Both the position numbers and the translations under genes were made by a program. A stretch of 36,145 nt of DNA. Source: Actinomadura rudentiformis (lineage in GTDB: Bacteria; Actinomycetota; Actinomycetes; Streptosporangiales; Streptosporangiaceae). Below are positions 7,447 to 16,389 of the stretch, piece by piece (the first letter of the stretch is position 1; every line of letters starts with the position of its first letter). The notes below the pieces were generated by a model. It made no database searches. It worked only from the letters and a program-made list of their open reading frames with translations, and was not told where the DNA came from. Where the stretch lies: the NCBI RefSeq assembly GCF_008923185.1, contig NZ_WBMT01000038.1:1-36145 (forward strand), in the 5' to 3' direction.

Positions 7447-9152
7447 ATGTGCGCGGATCGCCATGAGGTAGACGAATCAGCCATCGCCAAGGCGCTCGGC
7501 GCCGTTCCGGACCAGCTGTCAGAGGACACGTCGCGAGCCGAGAACGGCGGACCGTTCGGCATCGAGATGCTCAGCGACATGTTGCTCGACTACGTGGCGG
7601 CGCGTTCGGCCGAGATCGACCCGCGGTTCGAGAGCCGCGAGTCCTGGACGGCGCTGAAGAGCGCGGCCGAGCTCGCGGCCGACTACGTCGCGGCGCAGCA
7701 CACGCCGGTGGGCGAGGTGGCACGGGCCTTCGTCGAATATCTCGGGGTCGGCTTCGGCTTTACCGTCACCGACGAGGAGCGCGTCTACACGAGCGACTGG
7801 ATCCACGCCTTCCATCTGGCACTGATCTGCCGCGACGGAGCGAAGCTCGTCCGGCTCTACGACCTGCTGCAAGGCCTGCCCGACGGGCCGGAGACCGTCT
7901 ACGCGCGGGCGCTGGCGATCCGCTGGGCCGATGTCGCCGGTCTTCTCAGCCAGGACGGGGACGAGCCGCACGGCCCCGACGGCTCCCCCGGTCCGGCCCG
8001 GACTCCCTATCCCGTGAAGCTCGACGGCGCCCGGTCACCCGGCGACGAGGTCACGCTGCTCCGGGCCCTCGTCCAGGGGGATGCCGCCGGTTTCCAGACG
8101 GCTCTGGCCGAGGCGATCGCCAGGCACCGGGAGAAGGCCGGTGCGGGCCGGGTCCGTGACCTGATCGCGTGGGGGCCGCTTGCTCTCGCCGCGCTCGCCC
8201 ACGAGAGCGGCGTCCCCGTCGAGGTCGAGTCGGGATACCTGCCCGTCCGGCTGGTGACCGAGGCCGGGCCGAGGACGGCGGAGGCCGGCGAGCCGATCCC
8301 ACGACCCGAGTACTCGCGGCAGGACAACGCCGAGTGGATCGAGCGTCTGGAGGGAAAGGCCGCCGAGGGCCTCACGAGGCTCTTCGGCCCCCGTATCGTC
8401 CTTGGCTATCGCTGCTCGGCCTTCCAACGGTTCGCCCAGGACCGGCTCCGGGCGTTCTCCGTCCGTTCGGTCCTCGATCCCGCGGCCGAGGACCCGCGCC
8501 AGTGGGCCGATCTGGTCGTGGCGAGCGAGGCCACCTGCGCCGCGTTCCGGCTCGCCGCCGCGCCCAGGGAGAGCGAGGTGGAGGTCACGGTCGCAGGCCG
8601 GACCGGATCCGTCCCGGCTCCCGGCCCGAACAGCGACAGCAGCCACTGGAGCTACGCCAAGGCGGTCGCTTTCGCACTCGCCGCCCGGCCGGCGGATGAC
8701 CTGACGTTCCTCGGCGGCGTGGCCGACGAGGTCTTCGCCAAGAGCAGCGGCGCGGACCCGACGTCCCGGCCTACGCTCTCGCCCTGCGGGCCTTCCTGGC
8801 CGGAGGGGACGCCCGGCCCCATCTGGACGCGGCGCTGGCCAAGAAGAGCGGCGATGACCACTGGGAGTGCCTGCGCAACCCGCGCGTCGTCCTGCTCGAC
8901 CGCCTGGCCGCAGACGATCAGGCGGGCTTCGACAAGGCGATGGCCGAAGCCCTGGACCTTTACCGGCAGTACTACTCGGTGGGCGACCGCGTCGACGACC
9001 CCGATGGGCTGATCTGGATCGACGCCCTGGGCCTGGCCTGCGCGGCGTTCGACCGGGGCTGGCAGGTCGGGGTCGAGACCGACTACCTGCCGCGCCGGAT
9101 CGTCGAGGGCGCTTGGGTGGGGACCGAGCCCGACCTGCGGGTGTTCAGCTGA
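7447..9152 (+). pseudogene. Tandem Imm49-family immunity protein, broken by one frameshift
   Basis: The first frame runs from ATG 7447 and stays protein-like to about 8757. It then turns into Arg/Pro/Thr-rich nonsense and stops at 9012, while the -1 frame carries on from 8760 to a stop at 9152. Joining them by restoring one C in the CCC run at 8757-8759 gives about 568 residues. Both halves end in the same Imm49 signature: L-L-R-A-L-V-Q-G-D-A-A-G-F then P-L-A-L-A-A-L-A-H-E-S-G-V-P-V-E-V-E-S-G-Y-L-P in half one, and L-L-D-R-L-A-A-D-D-Q-A-G-F then A-L-G-L-A-C-A-A-F-D-R-G-W and V-E-T-D-Y-L-P in half two. Imm49 proteins protect against polymorphic toxins, but no toxin gene adjoins. The break could be a real mutation or a sequencing error. 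The 3' end overlaps the convergent ltp2 stop by 8 bp. Confidence 0.72.
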
Positions 9153-10308
9153 CGCCGAGGACCAGGCCGCTGGTGGGCACGCCGGTCCCGGCGGTCACCA
9201 GGACGTTGCGCACGTCCCTGACCTGGTTGACCGCGGTGCCGCGGACCTGCCGTACACCCTCGGCGATGCCGTTCATGCCGTGGATGTACGCCTCACCCAG
9301 CTGACCCCCGTGCGGGTTGACCGGAAGCCGCCCGTCGATCTCAATGCCACCGTCCTTGATGAAGTCGCGTGCCTCGCCGTGTCCGCAGAAACCCAGCTCC
9401 TCCAGCTGGATAAGGACGAACGGGGTGAAATGGTCGTACAGGATCGCCGTCTGGACGTCCGCCGGGGTCAGTCCCGACTGCTCCCACAGCCGCCGGCCCA
9501 CGTTGCCCATCGCGGGCAGCGCGGCCAGGTCGCCGCTGTAGTAGCTGAACATCATCATCTGGTCGGGCCCGGTGCCCTGCGCCGCCGCGTTGATGACGAC
9601 GGGCGGGTTCGGGAGGTCGCGGGCCCGTTCCACGCTGGTCACGACGATGGCCACGCCGCCGTCGGACTCCTGGCAGCAGTCCAGCAGGTGGAGCGGGTCC
9701 ACGATCCAGCGGGATTCCTGGTGCTCCGCCAGGGTGATCGGCCTCTGGTGGAACCAGGCTTTGGGGTTGGTCGCGGCGTGCCGCCGCATCGCGACCGCGA
9801 CGCGGCCGAAGTCCTCGCTGGTCGCGCCGTACTCGTGCATGTAGCGGCGGGCCTGCATCGCCACCCAGGCCGCCGGGGTGGCGAAGCCGTACGGCAGGTG
9901 CCAGGAGAACTCCAACCCGGTGGAGTCCACCCGCGCCGAACGGTTGGCCTGGCCGAAACGGTGCCCCGATCGTTCGTTGAACGCGCGGTAGCAGACCACC
10001 ACGTCCGCCTGACCGGTCGCGACGGCCATGGCCGCGTGCGCGACGGTGCCGCAGGCCGCGCCGCCGCCGTACTCCACCCGGGAGAAGAAGCGCAGCTCCG
10101 GGATGCCCAGTTCGCGCTGCACGGCGATCTCGGCGTTGGCGTCCGCCGCGAACGTCACCAGCCCGTCCACGTCCGACGGCTTGAGACCGGCGTCGCGGAT
10201 CGCGTCCAGGCACGCCTCGGCGGCGAGCTGCAGCTCCGACCGGCCGGACTCCTTGGAGAACTCCGTCGCCCCGATCCCGGCGATCGCGGTCTTGCCTACG
10301 AGGCTCAT
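9145..10308 (-). CDS. ltp2: Ltp2-type thiolase-like steroid side-chain retro-aldolase
   Basis: 387 residues with the thiolase-like lipid-transfer fold (G-I-G-A-T-E-F near the start, E-Y-G-G-G-A-A-C-G, N-P-H-G-G-Q-L-G-E-A). In sterol degraders Ltp2 cleaves the 17-hydroxy C22 CoA thioester to androstenedione-type ketone and propionyl-CoA, working in complex with the DUF35 domain of ChsH2. That partner is encoded immediately upstream here. Y291 (Y-D-H-F) and Y341 (E-A-Y-I-H-G) sit where, from memory of published work on the Thermomonospora enzyme, catalytic tyrosines occur. The start ATG overlaps the upstream stop as ATGA, giving translational coupling. It is the last gene of the operon. The frame is open far upstream of this ATG, but that stretch lies inside the chsH gene. 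Confidence 0.88.
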   Translation of the reverse strand: MSLVGKTAIAGIGATEFSKESGRSELQLAAEACLDAIRDAGLKPSDVDGLVTFAADANAEIAVQRELGIPELRFFSRVEYGGGAACGTVAHAAMAVATGQADVVVCYRAFNERSGHRFGQANRSARVDSTGLEFSWHLPYGFATPAAWVAMQARRYMHEYGATSEDFGRVAVAMRRHAATNPKAWFHQRPITLAEHQESRWIVDPLHLLDCCQESDGGVAIVVTSVERARDLPNPPVVINAAAQGTGPDQMMMFSYYSGDLAALPAMGNVGRRLWEQSGLTPADVQTAILYDHFTPFVLIQLEELGFCGHGEARDFIKDGGIEIDGRLPVNPHGGQLGEAYIHGMNGIAEGVRQVRGTAVNQVRDVRNVLVTAGTGVPTSGLVLGVS

Positions 10309-11678
10309 CGAGCGCCTCCCTGGCGGCGAAGCCGCTCCTCCGGCGCCGCGGGGGGTGTGGGGGGTCGTCCCCCCACAGGCGGCTCGCTCTCCTTGATCCG
10401 TACGGTCGCCGTCACGTGGTCGCCGAGGCTCACCGCGCCGCGCACCTTCAGCGTCGTCGCGTCGACCCGTTCGGTGTGGACGCGGAGGGTGTCCCCGGCG
10501 TACGCGGGGACGCCGAGACGCACCGAGATGCTCTCCAGGACCGCGCCGGGCTCGGCTTGGAGTGCCGCGCGCTGGACCAGGCCGATGGACGTGAGGATGT
10601 TGAGGAAGATGTCCTTGGTGCCCTGGGCGCGGGCCAGCTCGGTGTCGTGATGGACGGGCGTGAAGTCGCGGGTGGCGAGAGCCGTGGCGATCACGAACGT
10701 CGGGGTCAGCGGGATCTCCAGGTCGGCGGGCGGCTCCTCCGCGGCGGCCTCCGGGGCCTCGACGGGAGCGTCGGCGGGGATCCACTGCGGGAGCGTCAGG
10801 TCGTCGTCCACGCGCTCGAAGACGACCTGGACCGGCATGCCGATCGACACGTCCTCGGGCGCGCAGCCGTTGACGTTGCCCACGACCCGCACACCCTCGT
10901 CGAGGTCGATCACCGCCACGACGTACGGCGGGGTCTTGCCGGGCACGGGCGGATGGTGGTGCACGACGTAGCTGTGCACCTCGCCGCGTCCGCTCGCGAC
11001 CACGTGGTCACGCTTGACCGAGTGGCACTTCGGGCACATCGGCCCCGGTGGGTGGCGGAGCGCACCGCAGTCGGCGCAGCACTGGATGCGCAGCTCCCCT
11101 TCCTTGGCGCCGTCCCAGTAGAACGCGGTGTCCAGCCCGATCGCAGGCTTGATCGGCCCACCTTTGGACTTGGCTCCGCTCCGCTTGCGCGGCTGGAACT
11201 TGAGGACGCGGAAGAGCATCTCCGCGACCCGCTGGTCGTTCTCGTCGTACCAGGACTGGTACCAGGTGACGAAGTAGCCCTCGCCCATGGCGGTCTTCTT
11301 GGGGCCGACGAGTTCACCGAACCGCATCGTCGACCGGAGCTGCTCGCCGACCTTCACGTACCGGTCGTACGTCTGCTCGCAGTTGGTCGCGACGACACCG
11401 GTGTAGCCCGACTCGTTCAGCAGCCGGAGGATCTCGTCGGCGGCTGAGGCTCCCTTCTGCGCGACCAGGCCGGGCATGGACCAGACCTGGATCATCGCGG
11501 GCGGCGCGACCTCGGCCCAGTCGCCGGTGTCGCCCAGCGCCTGCGTCCAGTTGCGGATCATCGCGCCGTTCACCGGGTCGAGGCAGGGCGCCCCGGCCCG
11601 TTCGCCCACCTCCGCGAGCTCGGCGGCCAGGGCCTGGAGCCGGTCGTGCACGCCGGTCGCGTCATGCACGCCGGTCAC
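10305..11678 (-). CDS. chsH2: ChsH2-ChsH1 fusion: steroid enoyl-CoA hydratase with DUF35 domain
   Basis: 457 residues in three parts. Residues 1-165 form a MaoC-like N-terminal hot-dog domain (ChsH2 type). Residues about 185-300 are DUF35, with a zinc ribbon (cysteines at 201, 204, 215 and 218) and an OB-fold. After an acidic Ala/Pro/Glu linker (301-320), residues 321-457 form a second MaoC domain carrying the hydratase-2 motif D338-F-T-P-V-H343. In Mycobacterium tuberculosis the last domain is a separate protein, ChsH1, that pairs with ChsH2; here both subunits share one chain. The enzyme hydrates the C22 side-chain enoyl-CoA made by ChsE1-ChsE2 and docks Ltp2 through DUF35. The GTG start overlaps the chsE2 stop (GTGA). 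The N-terminus has a T-G-V-H-D duplication, so the second in-frame GTG is another possible start. Confidence 0.88.
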   Translation of the reverse strand: MTGVHDATGVHDRLQALAAELAEVGERAGAPCLDPVNGAMIRNWTQALGDTGDWAEVAPPAMIQVWSMPGLVAQKGASAADEILRLLNESGYTGVVATNCEQTYDRYVKVGEQLRSTMRFGELVGPKKTAMGEGYFVTWYQSWYDENDQRVAEMLFRVLKFQPRKRSGAKSKGGPIKPAIGLDTAFYWDGAKEGELRIQCCADCGALRHPPGPMCPKCHSVKRDHVVASGRGEVHSYVVHHHPPVPGKTPPYVVAVIDLDEGVRVVGNVNGCAPEDVSIGMPVQVVFERVDDDLTLPQWIPADAPVEAPEAAAEEPPADLEIPLTPTFVIATALATRDFTPVHHDTELARAQGTKDIFLNILTSIGLVQRAALQAEPGAVLESISVRLGVPAYAGDTLRVHTERVDATTLKVRGAVSLGDHVTATVRIKESEPPVGGRPPTPPAAPEERLRRQGGAR

Positions 11679-12847
11679 CGCGGTGCCCGGGGCAGGCCGA
11701 GGCCGATCATGGCGATCAGCTCGCGCTGGATCTCGTTGACGCCGCCGCCGAACGTGAGCACGATCGCGCCCTTCACGCCGTGGTCCAGCCGGTCGATGAA
11801 CGCCGCCGTCACCGGGTCGCCGGGGTCGCCGTACCGCGCGAGCGTGTCGCCGACGATCCGGCCGACCTCCTGCATGCGCTCCGAACCGTAGATCTTGGTG
11901 GCGGACGCGTCCGCGGCGCCCAGCCAGCCGAGGTCCATGTTCGCCGCGACCTGCCAGTTGAGGAACTCGTTCACGCGCAGGTAGGCGTACACCTGCGCCA
12001 CCGCGCGGCGGACGGCGGGCTCGTTGATGAGCGGCCGGCCGTCACGGCCGGTCGCCGTGCGCGCCCAGCGCTCGAAGCGGTCGTAGGTGTGGCCGATGTT
12101 GCCCGCCGGGCCGAGCGTCACGCGTTCGTGGTTGAGCTGGTTGACGATGAGGTCCCAGCCCTTGTTCTCCTCGCCGATGAGCATGTCCACGGGCACGCGT
12201 ATGTCCTGGTAGTACGTGGAGTTGGTGTGGTGCCGCCCGTCCATGGTCACGATCGGCGTCCAGGAGAAGCCCGGGTCCTTGCAGTCCACGATGAGCATCG
12301 AGATGCCCTTGTGCTTCTTGGCGTCCGGGTCGGTGCGCGCGGCGAGCCAGATGTAGTCGCTGTAGTGGGCGCCCGACGTGAAGATCTTTTGCCCGTTGAC
12401 GACGTAGTGGTCGCCGTCCTTGACCGCGGTGGTCCGCAGCGACGCCAGGTCGGTGCCCGCGCCCGGCTCGCTGTAGCCGATCGCGAAGTGGCACTCGCCG
12501 GCGAGGATCTTGGGCAGGAAGAACGACTTCTGCTCGTCCGTGCCGTACTGCAGGATCGTCGGCGCCACCGAGTTGAGCGTGATGATCGGGTAGGGCACCT
12601 CGGCGCGGGCGATCTCGTTGGCGAAGATCTGCTGTTCCATCGGGCCGAAGCCGCGCCCGCCGTACTCGGTGGGCAGCGCGACGCCGAGCATGCCGTCGCG
12701 GCCGAGGCGCTTGCAGTGCTCCATGTAGTGCTCGCCGAACGGATCGTTCGCGATCTGGTCGCGCTGTTCGGCGCTCAGGCAGTTCCGGAAGTAGTCCCGC
12801 AGCTCGGCGCGGAGCTTCTTCTGCTCGTCGGTCAGATCGATGAACAC
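11675..12847 (-). CDS. chsE2: Acyl-CoA dehydrogenase ChsE2 (FadE29-like), catalytic subunit
   Basis: 390 residues, matching FadE29 in length and in its start M-F-I-D-L-T. Acyl-CoA dehydrogenase marks include F-A-I-G-Y-S-E-P-G-A-G-T-D-L-A-S-L and the FAD/substrate segment N-G-Q-K-I-F-T-S-G-A-H. Glu241, in N-H-E-R, falls exactly where FadE29 carries its catalytic base. In the known system ChsE1 and ChsE2 form an alpha2beta2 heterotetramer that introduces a double bond into the three-carbon side chain of 3-oxo-4-pregnene-20-carboxyl-CoA. The GTG start follows the TAA of chsE1 with no gap, and GGGAGG inside the chsE1 end supplies the ribosome binding site. Confidence 0.9.
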   Translation of the reverse strand: MFIDLTDEQKKLRAELRDYFRNCLSAEQRDQIANDPFGEHYMEHCKRLGRDGMLGVALPTEYGGRGFGPMEQQIFANEIARAEVPYPIITLNSVAPTILQYGTDEQKSFFLPKILAGECHFAIGYSEPGAGTDLASLRTTAVKDGDHYVVNGQKIFTSGAHYSDYIWLAARTDPDAKKHKGISMLIVDCKDPGFSWTPIVTMDGRHHTNSTYYQDIRVPVDMLIGEENKGWDLIVNQLNHERVTLGPAGNIGHTYDRFERWARTATGRDGRPLINEPAVRRAVAQVYAYLRVNEFLNWQVAANMDLGWLGAADASATKIYGSERMQEVGRIVGDTLARYGDPGDPVTAAFIDRLDHGVKGAIVLTFGGGVNEIQRELIAMIGLGLPRAPR

Positions 12848-13957
12848 TTACGCCTCCCGAGCGGCGACAAGAACGCCAAGCGTGTCGAGCTGGTCTTCGG
12901 CACCGCCGAGCAGATGCCCGTAATGCTTGGCCCAGGCGAAGTACCGGTGCAGCGGATAGGTCACGTCCAGCCCGATCCCGCCGTGCAGGTGCTGGCAGGT
13001 GTAGAGCGCCTTGACGACCGGGTCCGCCGCGTTGAACGAGGCGATCGCGAGCACCTCGTCGATATCGGCGGAATCTTCGGCCAGCCGGTACGCGCCTGCC
13101 CAGACCGCGACGTCCAGCGCGCGTTTGGCGATGTAGACGTCGCCGATCTGCATGGTCACGGCCTGGAACTGCGCCAGCGGCCGCTCGAACTGCTCGCGCG
13201 TCTTCACGTACTCCGTGGTCAGGTTGAGGGCGCCCTCGATCACGCCGGACGACAGCGCCACCGCCCCGGCGACCGCCGACCGCCGCAGCGTCTCCCAGGC
13301 CGCGCCGTCCGCGACCCCGCCGAGCAGCGCGTCCGCGCCGACCCGCACGCCGTCCAGCTCGACGCGTGCCAGCGGCTCGGTCGTCGCCGACGGATGCGCC
13401 GTGATCGACACGTCTCCCGGCTCGACCAGGAAGACCCCGATGCCTCCCCCCTCGACCTGCGCGGGGACCAGGATGCGGGAGGCCTCCGCCGCGTACGGCA
13501 CGAAGGTCTTGACCCCGGTCAGGGCGAAGCCGTCGCCGTCGCGACGGGCGGTCGTCGCGACCACCCCGGCCGGGCCGACCTCGCGGTACGCGCCGGTAAG
13601 GACGGTCTCGCCCTCGTTCAGCGGGGCGAGGAGTGACTTCTGCTCGGAGGTCCCGTGCCGCGCGATGGGCACCGCGGCCAGCGCGAGCGAGGCGTACGCG
13701 GGAACGGGCGCCACGTGCGCGCCGATCTCCCGCAGGATCACAGTCAGCTCGATCGGCCCGAGCCCGGCGCCGCCCTGCTCTTCGGGCAGGCAGATGCCGA
13801 GCAGCCCGGCCTGGGCGAGCGCCTTCCAGATCCCCACCTCGTACGGGGCGCCGCTCTTCTCGAACGCCTCAAGGCGCTCCTGCGTCGCCTCACGCGCGAG
13901 GAGGTCCGCGGCGAGCCCCTTCAGCTCTTGCTGGGTCTCGTCGAGATTGAAGTCCAC
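12848..13957 (-). CDS. chsE1: Acyl-CoA dehydrogenase ChsE1 (FadE28-like), partner subunit
   Basis: 369 residues, starting M-D-F-N-L-D-E-T-Q-Q-E-L with a weakly conserved acyl-CoA dehydrogenase fold. The substrate-binding motif is degenerate (V-L-T-G-A-Y-R-E-V-G rather than the usual T-E-P-x-A-G-S-D). The C-terminal segment is better kept (T-R-E-Q-F-E-R-P-L-A-Q-F-Q and Q-H-L-H-G-G-I-G-L-D), which contributes FAD contacts across the dimer. This fits the non-catalytic half of a ChsE1-ChsE2 pair. The GTG start abuts the TGA of the upstream synthetase gene, so translation is probably coupled. Naming rests on the pairing with chsE2 and on operon order, as in the mycobacterial igr locus. Confidence 0.86.
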   Translation of the reverse strand: MDFNLDETQQELKGLAADLLAREATQERLEAFEKSGAPYEVGIWKALAQAGLLGICLPEEQGGAGLGPIELTVILREIGAHVAPVPAYASLALAAVPIARHGTSEQKSLLAPLNEGETVLTGAYREVGPAGVVATTARRDGDGFALTGVKTFVPYAAEASRILVPAQVEGGGIGVFLVEPGDVSITAHPSATTEPLARVELDGVRVGADALLGGVADGAAWETLRRSAVAGAVALSSGVIEGALNLTTEYVKTREQFERPLAQFQAVTMQIGDVYIAKRALDVAVWAGAYRLAEDSADIDEVLAIASFNAADPVVKALYTCQHLHGGIGLDVTYPLHRYFAWAKHYGHLLGGAEDQLDTLGVLVAAREA

Positions 13958-15586
13958 TCATTTGCCCCTTTCGAGGAGATGCAGGCGGCCGCGGCGTTCG
14001 AACTCGGTCCGGAGCACGGCCACGTCTTCGGGGGTCATCCGGCGATAGGCGAGGTCCCGTCCGGGGCGCCACCACACCGGGTCGTCGGTGCGCCAGCCTT
14101 CCTGGACGAGCCGGCGCTTGAGGATCTTGTTGGAGGCGGTCGCGGGCAGGTCCCGCGTGACCCGCACGTACCGGGGCGGCCATTTGGGGCTGAGATCCGC
14201 GCGGCCGCGCAGGTACGCGGCGAACGCCTCGGGATCGAAGTCGTCGGTCGCCAGGGCCAGCATCACCTGGTCGCCCGCCGCCGCGTCGGGCACCCCGTAC
14301 ACCGCCAGCTGCCGTACCCCGGGAAGCTCGGCCAGCGCTCGCTCGACCTGGGCGGCGCCGAAGTTCTCGCCGTCCACGCGCAGGCGGTCGGCGGTACGGC
14401 CGGCGAAGAACACGTAGCCGTTCTCGTCGGCGTAGGCGTGGTCGCCGCTCCAGAACATGCCCTCCCGCAACCGGTCGGGGGCCTCCTCGTTGTAGTACCC
14501 GTCGAAGAGCCCGAGACCGGCGGTGTTGACGAGCTCGCCGATGGCCTCGTCGCCGTTCACCAGCCGCCCGGCCTCATCGAACCGTCCCGGCGGGCACTCC
14601 CGGCCGGTCTCGGGGTCGAGCACCTTGATCCCCTCGGTCAGCTTCCCGAGCGCGCCGGGCGGGCCGAACGGGTCGGGCGAGAGCGAGATCGCGGTCTCGG
14701 TCGAGCCGTAGCCGTCGATGACGAAGCACCCGAAACGTTCACCGAACGCCTTCTGCTCCAGCGGCGCCGCCTCGTTCCCGAAGGCGAACTTCAGCGGGTT
14801 GTCGTTGTCGTCGTCCTTGGCAGGCGTCGCGAGCACGTACGAAAGGGCCTTGCCGACGTAATGGAGGTAGGTGCAGCCATATCGGCGCACGTCGGGGAGC
14901 ATCCCCGAGGCGGAGAAACGCCCGCGCAGGACCAGCTCGGCACCCGCGGCGAGCGCCGGCGCGTACGCCGCCATGATGGCGCCAGAGTGGAACAGCGGCA
15001 TCGGGCAGTAGACGACCGATTCGGCGTCCAGCATCCGCCCGGCGAGGTTCTCGCCCGGAACGACGACCTTGCGATGCGTGACGCGGACGGCCCGCGGCTG
15101 CCCGGAGGTGCCGGACGTGAAGATCAGCATCAGCAGCGTCTGCCCGGTGATCCCGTCGTCCGCCGGAATCCTGGCCCCTTCGTACGGGAGGAGCGACGCC
15201 GCGTACTCCTCGCTCTCGATCCCGAGGACAGGAGCACCGATGGCCGCCGCCAGCTCGGCGTGCCGGGGCTGGGTGACGATCAGGTCGCAGTCGGCGCGAC
15301 GGGCGTCTCCGGCGAGCTCGGCGGCGCTGCGCGAATGGTTGAGCGCGACGAGCACCGAACCCGACAGGGCGGCCCCGCCGAGCAGGAACACCATCTCGGG
15401 GACGTTGTCGAGCAGCACTCCGACATGGACCGGACGATCCTCGGTGCGGCGGGCGTCCATCCAGGCCGCACGGACGGCGCACTCGCGCACCACCTCGCGC
15501 CAGGTCCACGTACGGCCGTCATCGGCGCCGCGCAGGCCCGGCCGGTCATCGCCGGCTCGCGCCCTCAGCATGGCTGCCACCGTCAT
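13958..15586 (-). CDS. fadD17: Steroid side-chain acyl-CoA synthetase, FadD17-like
   Basis: 542 residues of the ANL adenylating superfamily. The P-loop is F-T-S-G-T-S-G-Q-P-R-A-V (about 155-166). Adenine and ribose sites are visible as Y-G-S-T-E and S-G-D-H-A-Y, followed by the hinge region F-F-A-G-R-T-A-D-R-L-R-V-D-G-E-N, and a C-terminal catalytic lysine in A-S-N-K-I-L-K-R. Stretches such as H-V-G-V-L-L-D-N, F-S-A-S-G-M-L-P-D-V-R-R-Y-G and Y-V-G-K-A-L-S-Y-V-L-A-T-P match FadD17 of M. tuberculosis as I know it. It would activate a sterol side-chain carboxylate with ATP and CoA. It is the first gene of the operon; a KstR-like operator lies 11 bp before the ATG. Confidence 0.85.
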   Translation of the reverse strand: MTVAAMLRARAGDDRPGLRGADDGRTWTWREVVRECAVRAAWMDARRTEDRPVHVGVLLDNVPEMVFLLGGAALSGSVLVALNHSRSAAELAGDARRADCDLIVTQPRHAELAAAIGAPVLGIESEEYAASLLPYEGARIPADDGITGQTLLMLIFTSGTSGQPRAVRVTHRKVVVPGENLAGRMLDAESVVYCPMPLFHSGAIMAAYAPALAAGAELVLRGRFSASGMLPDVRRYGCTYLHYVGKALSYVLATPAKDDDNDNPLKFAFGNEAAPLEQKAFGERFGCFVIDGYGSTETAISLSPDPFGPPGALGKLTEGIKVLDPETGRECPPGRFDEAGRLVNGDEAIGELVNTAGLGLFDGYYNEEAPDRLREGMFWSGDHAYADENGYVFFAGRTADRLRVDGENFGAAQVERALAELPGVRQLAVYGVPDAAAGDQVMLALATDDFDPEAFAAYLRGRADLSPKWPPRYVRVTRDLPATASNKILKRRLVQEGWRTDDPVWWRPGRDLAYRRMTPEDVAVLRTEFERRGRLHLLERGK

Positions 15587-15597
15587 GGCGCAAAAAC

Positions 15598-15611
15598 TAG
15601 AACAGATTCTA
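15598..15611. promoter_or_regulatory. KstR-like operator before the steroid operon
   Basis: TAGAACAGATTCTA matches the known KstR pattern TNNAACNNGTTNNA except for A in place of G in the right half. It lies in a longer palindrome with arms ACTAGAA (15596-15602) and TTCTAGT (15607-15613), just upstream of the first operon gene. Repression of the operon by KstR is inferred. Confidence 0.7.
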
Positions 15612-15702
15612 GTCTGTGTCCAGGGGCGTGATCAGGAGGCGATTCGCCACGCATGTCACGGTTAACTGATCGACTGATGGACCACTTCCACACGGCGATT
15701 CA

Positions 15703-15716
15703 GATAACACGTTCTT
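15703..15716. promoter_or_regulatory. Second KstR-like operator, near the kstR promoter
   Basis: GATAACACGTTCTT holds the intact AACNNGTT core with two mismatches at the outermost bases. It sits where the -35 region for the TACGCT box (15727-15732) would be, which fits autorepression of kstR as known in mycobacteria. Confidence 0.5.
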
Positions 15717-15762
15717 GCCAGGGCTGTACGCTAGGGGCAGGAGCACGACGGAAGGCGAGACC

Positions 15763-16389
15763 GTGACCGCAGAGCCGGCTGCGACCAGCCAGGACGAGGC
15801 GGCCGACCAGGCCGCCCAGCAAGGCGTACGCTCGCGCAGCCAGCACCAGAGGCGCAAGCGCATCGTGCAGGCGGCAGCCGCCCTCGCCTCGCGCGGCGGC
15901 GTCGAGGCCATGCAGATGCGCACCGTGGCCGAACGGGCCGGAGTCGCGCTGGGTACTCTATACCGCTACTTCCCGTCCAAGATGGACCTGGTCGTCGCGG
16001 TCGTCAGCGAGGAGCTGGACCTCCTCGAAGGCAGCATCGACCGCCGCCCGCCGCGCACCAGCAACCCGCCGCAACGCGCGGTCGAGGTGCTGATGCGCGC
16101 CACCCGCGGCCTGATGCGCGAGCCGGAGCTGGCCGAGGCCCTCATCCGCTCCCTGCTGCTCTCGGACGTCAAGACCGACTTCGGCGACCGCATGTCCCGG
16201 CTGCTCCTGCGCGCCGCCGTCGGCCCCGAGCACGACCTCCCCGCCCACGACGCGCGCCGCGTCCTCATCCGCGCCCTGGCCAGCGTCTGGACCATGGAGA
16301 TGATCGAGATGCTCCGCGGGCACGCGAGCGCCGACGAGATCCAGGCCAAGCTGGAAATCGCCGCCGCCCGCCTGCTCGAGGACTTCTAG
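15763..16389 (+). CDS. kstR: KstR, TetR-family repressor of sterol catabolism
   Basis: 208 residues from a GTG with GAAGG (15750-15754) upstream. The DNA-binding region (about 30-80) contains A-M-Q-M-R-T-V-A-E-R-A-G-V-A-L-G-T-L-Y-R-Y-F-P-S-K, almost the KstR recognition helix sequence of mycobacteria and rhodococci. The helical C-terminal domain would bind CoA thioesters of sterol intermediates, which lift repression in known KstR proteins. Position opposite a sterol side-chain operon and between two KstR-like sites supports the call. An open frame continues 16 codons upstream but lacks a better start. The 3' end overlaps the convergent CU044_5270-type gene by 4 bp. Confidence 0.88.
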   Translation: MTAEPAATSQDEAADQAAQQGVRSRSQHQRRKRIVQAAAALASRGGVEAMQMRTVAERAGVALGTLYRYFPSKMDLVVAVVSEELDLLEGSIDRRPPRTSNPPQRAVEVLMRATRGLMREPELAEALIRSLLLSDVKTDFGDRMSRLLLRAAVGPEHDLPAHDARRVLIRALASVWTMEMIEMLRGHASADEIQAKLEIAAARLLEDF

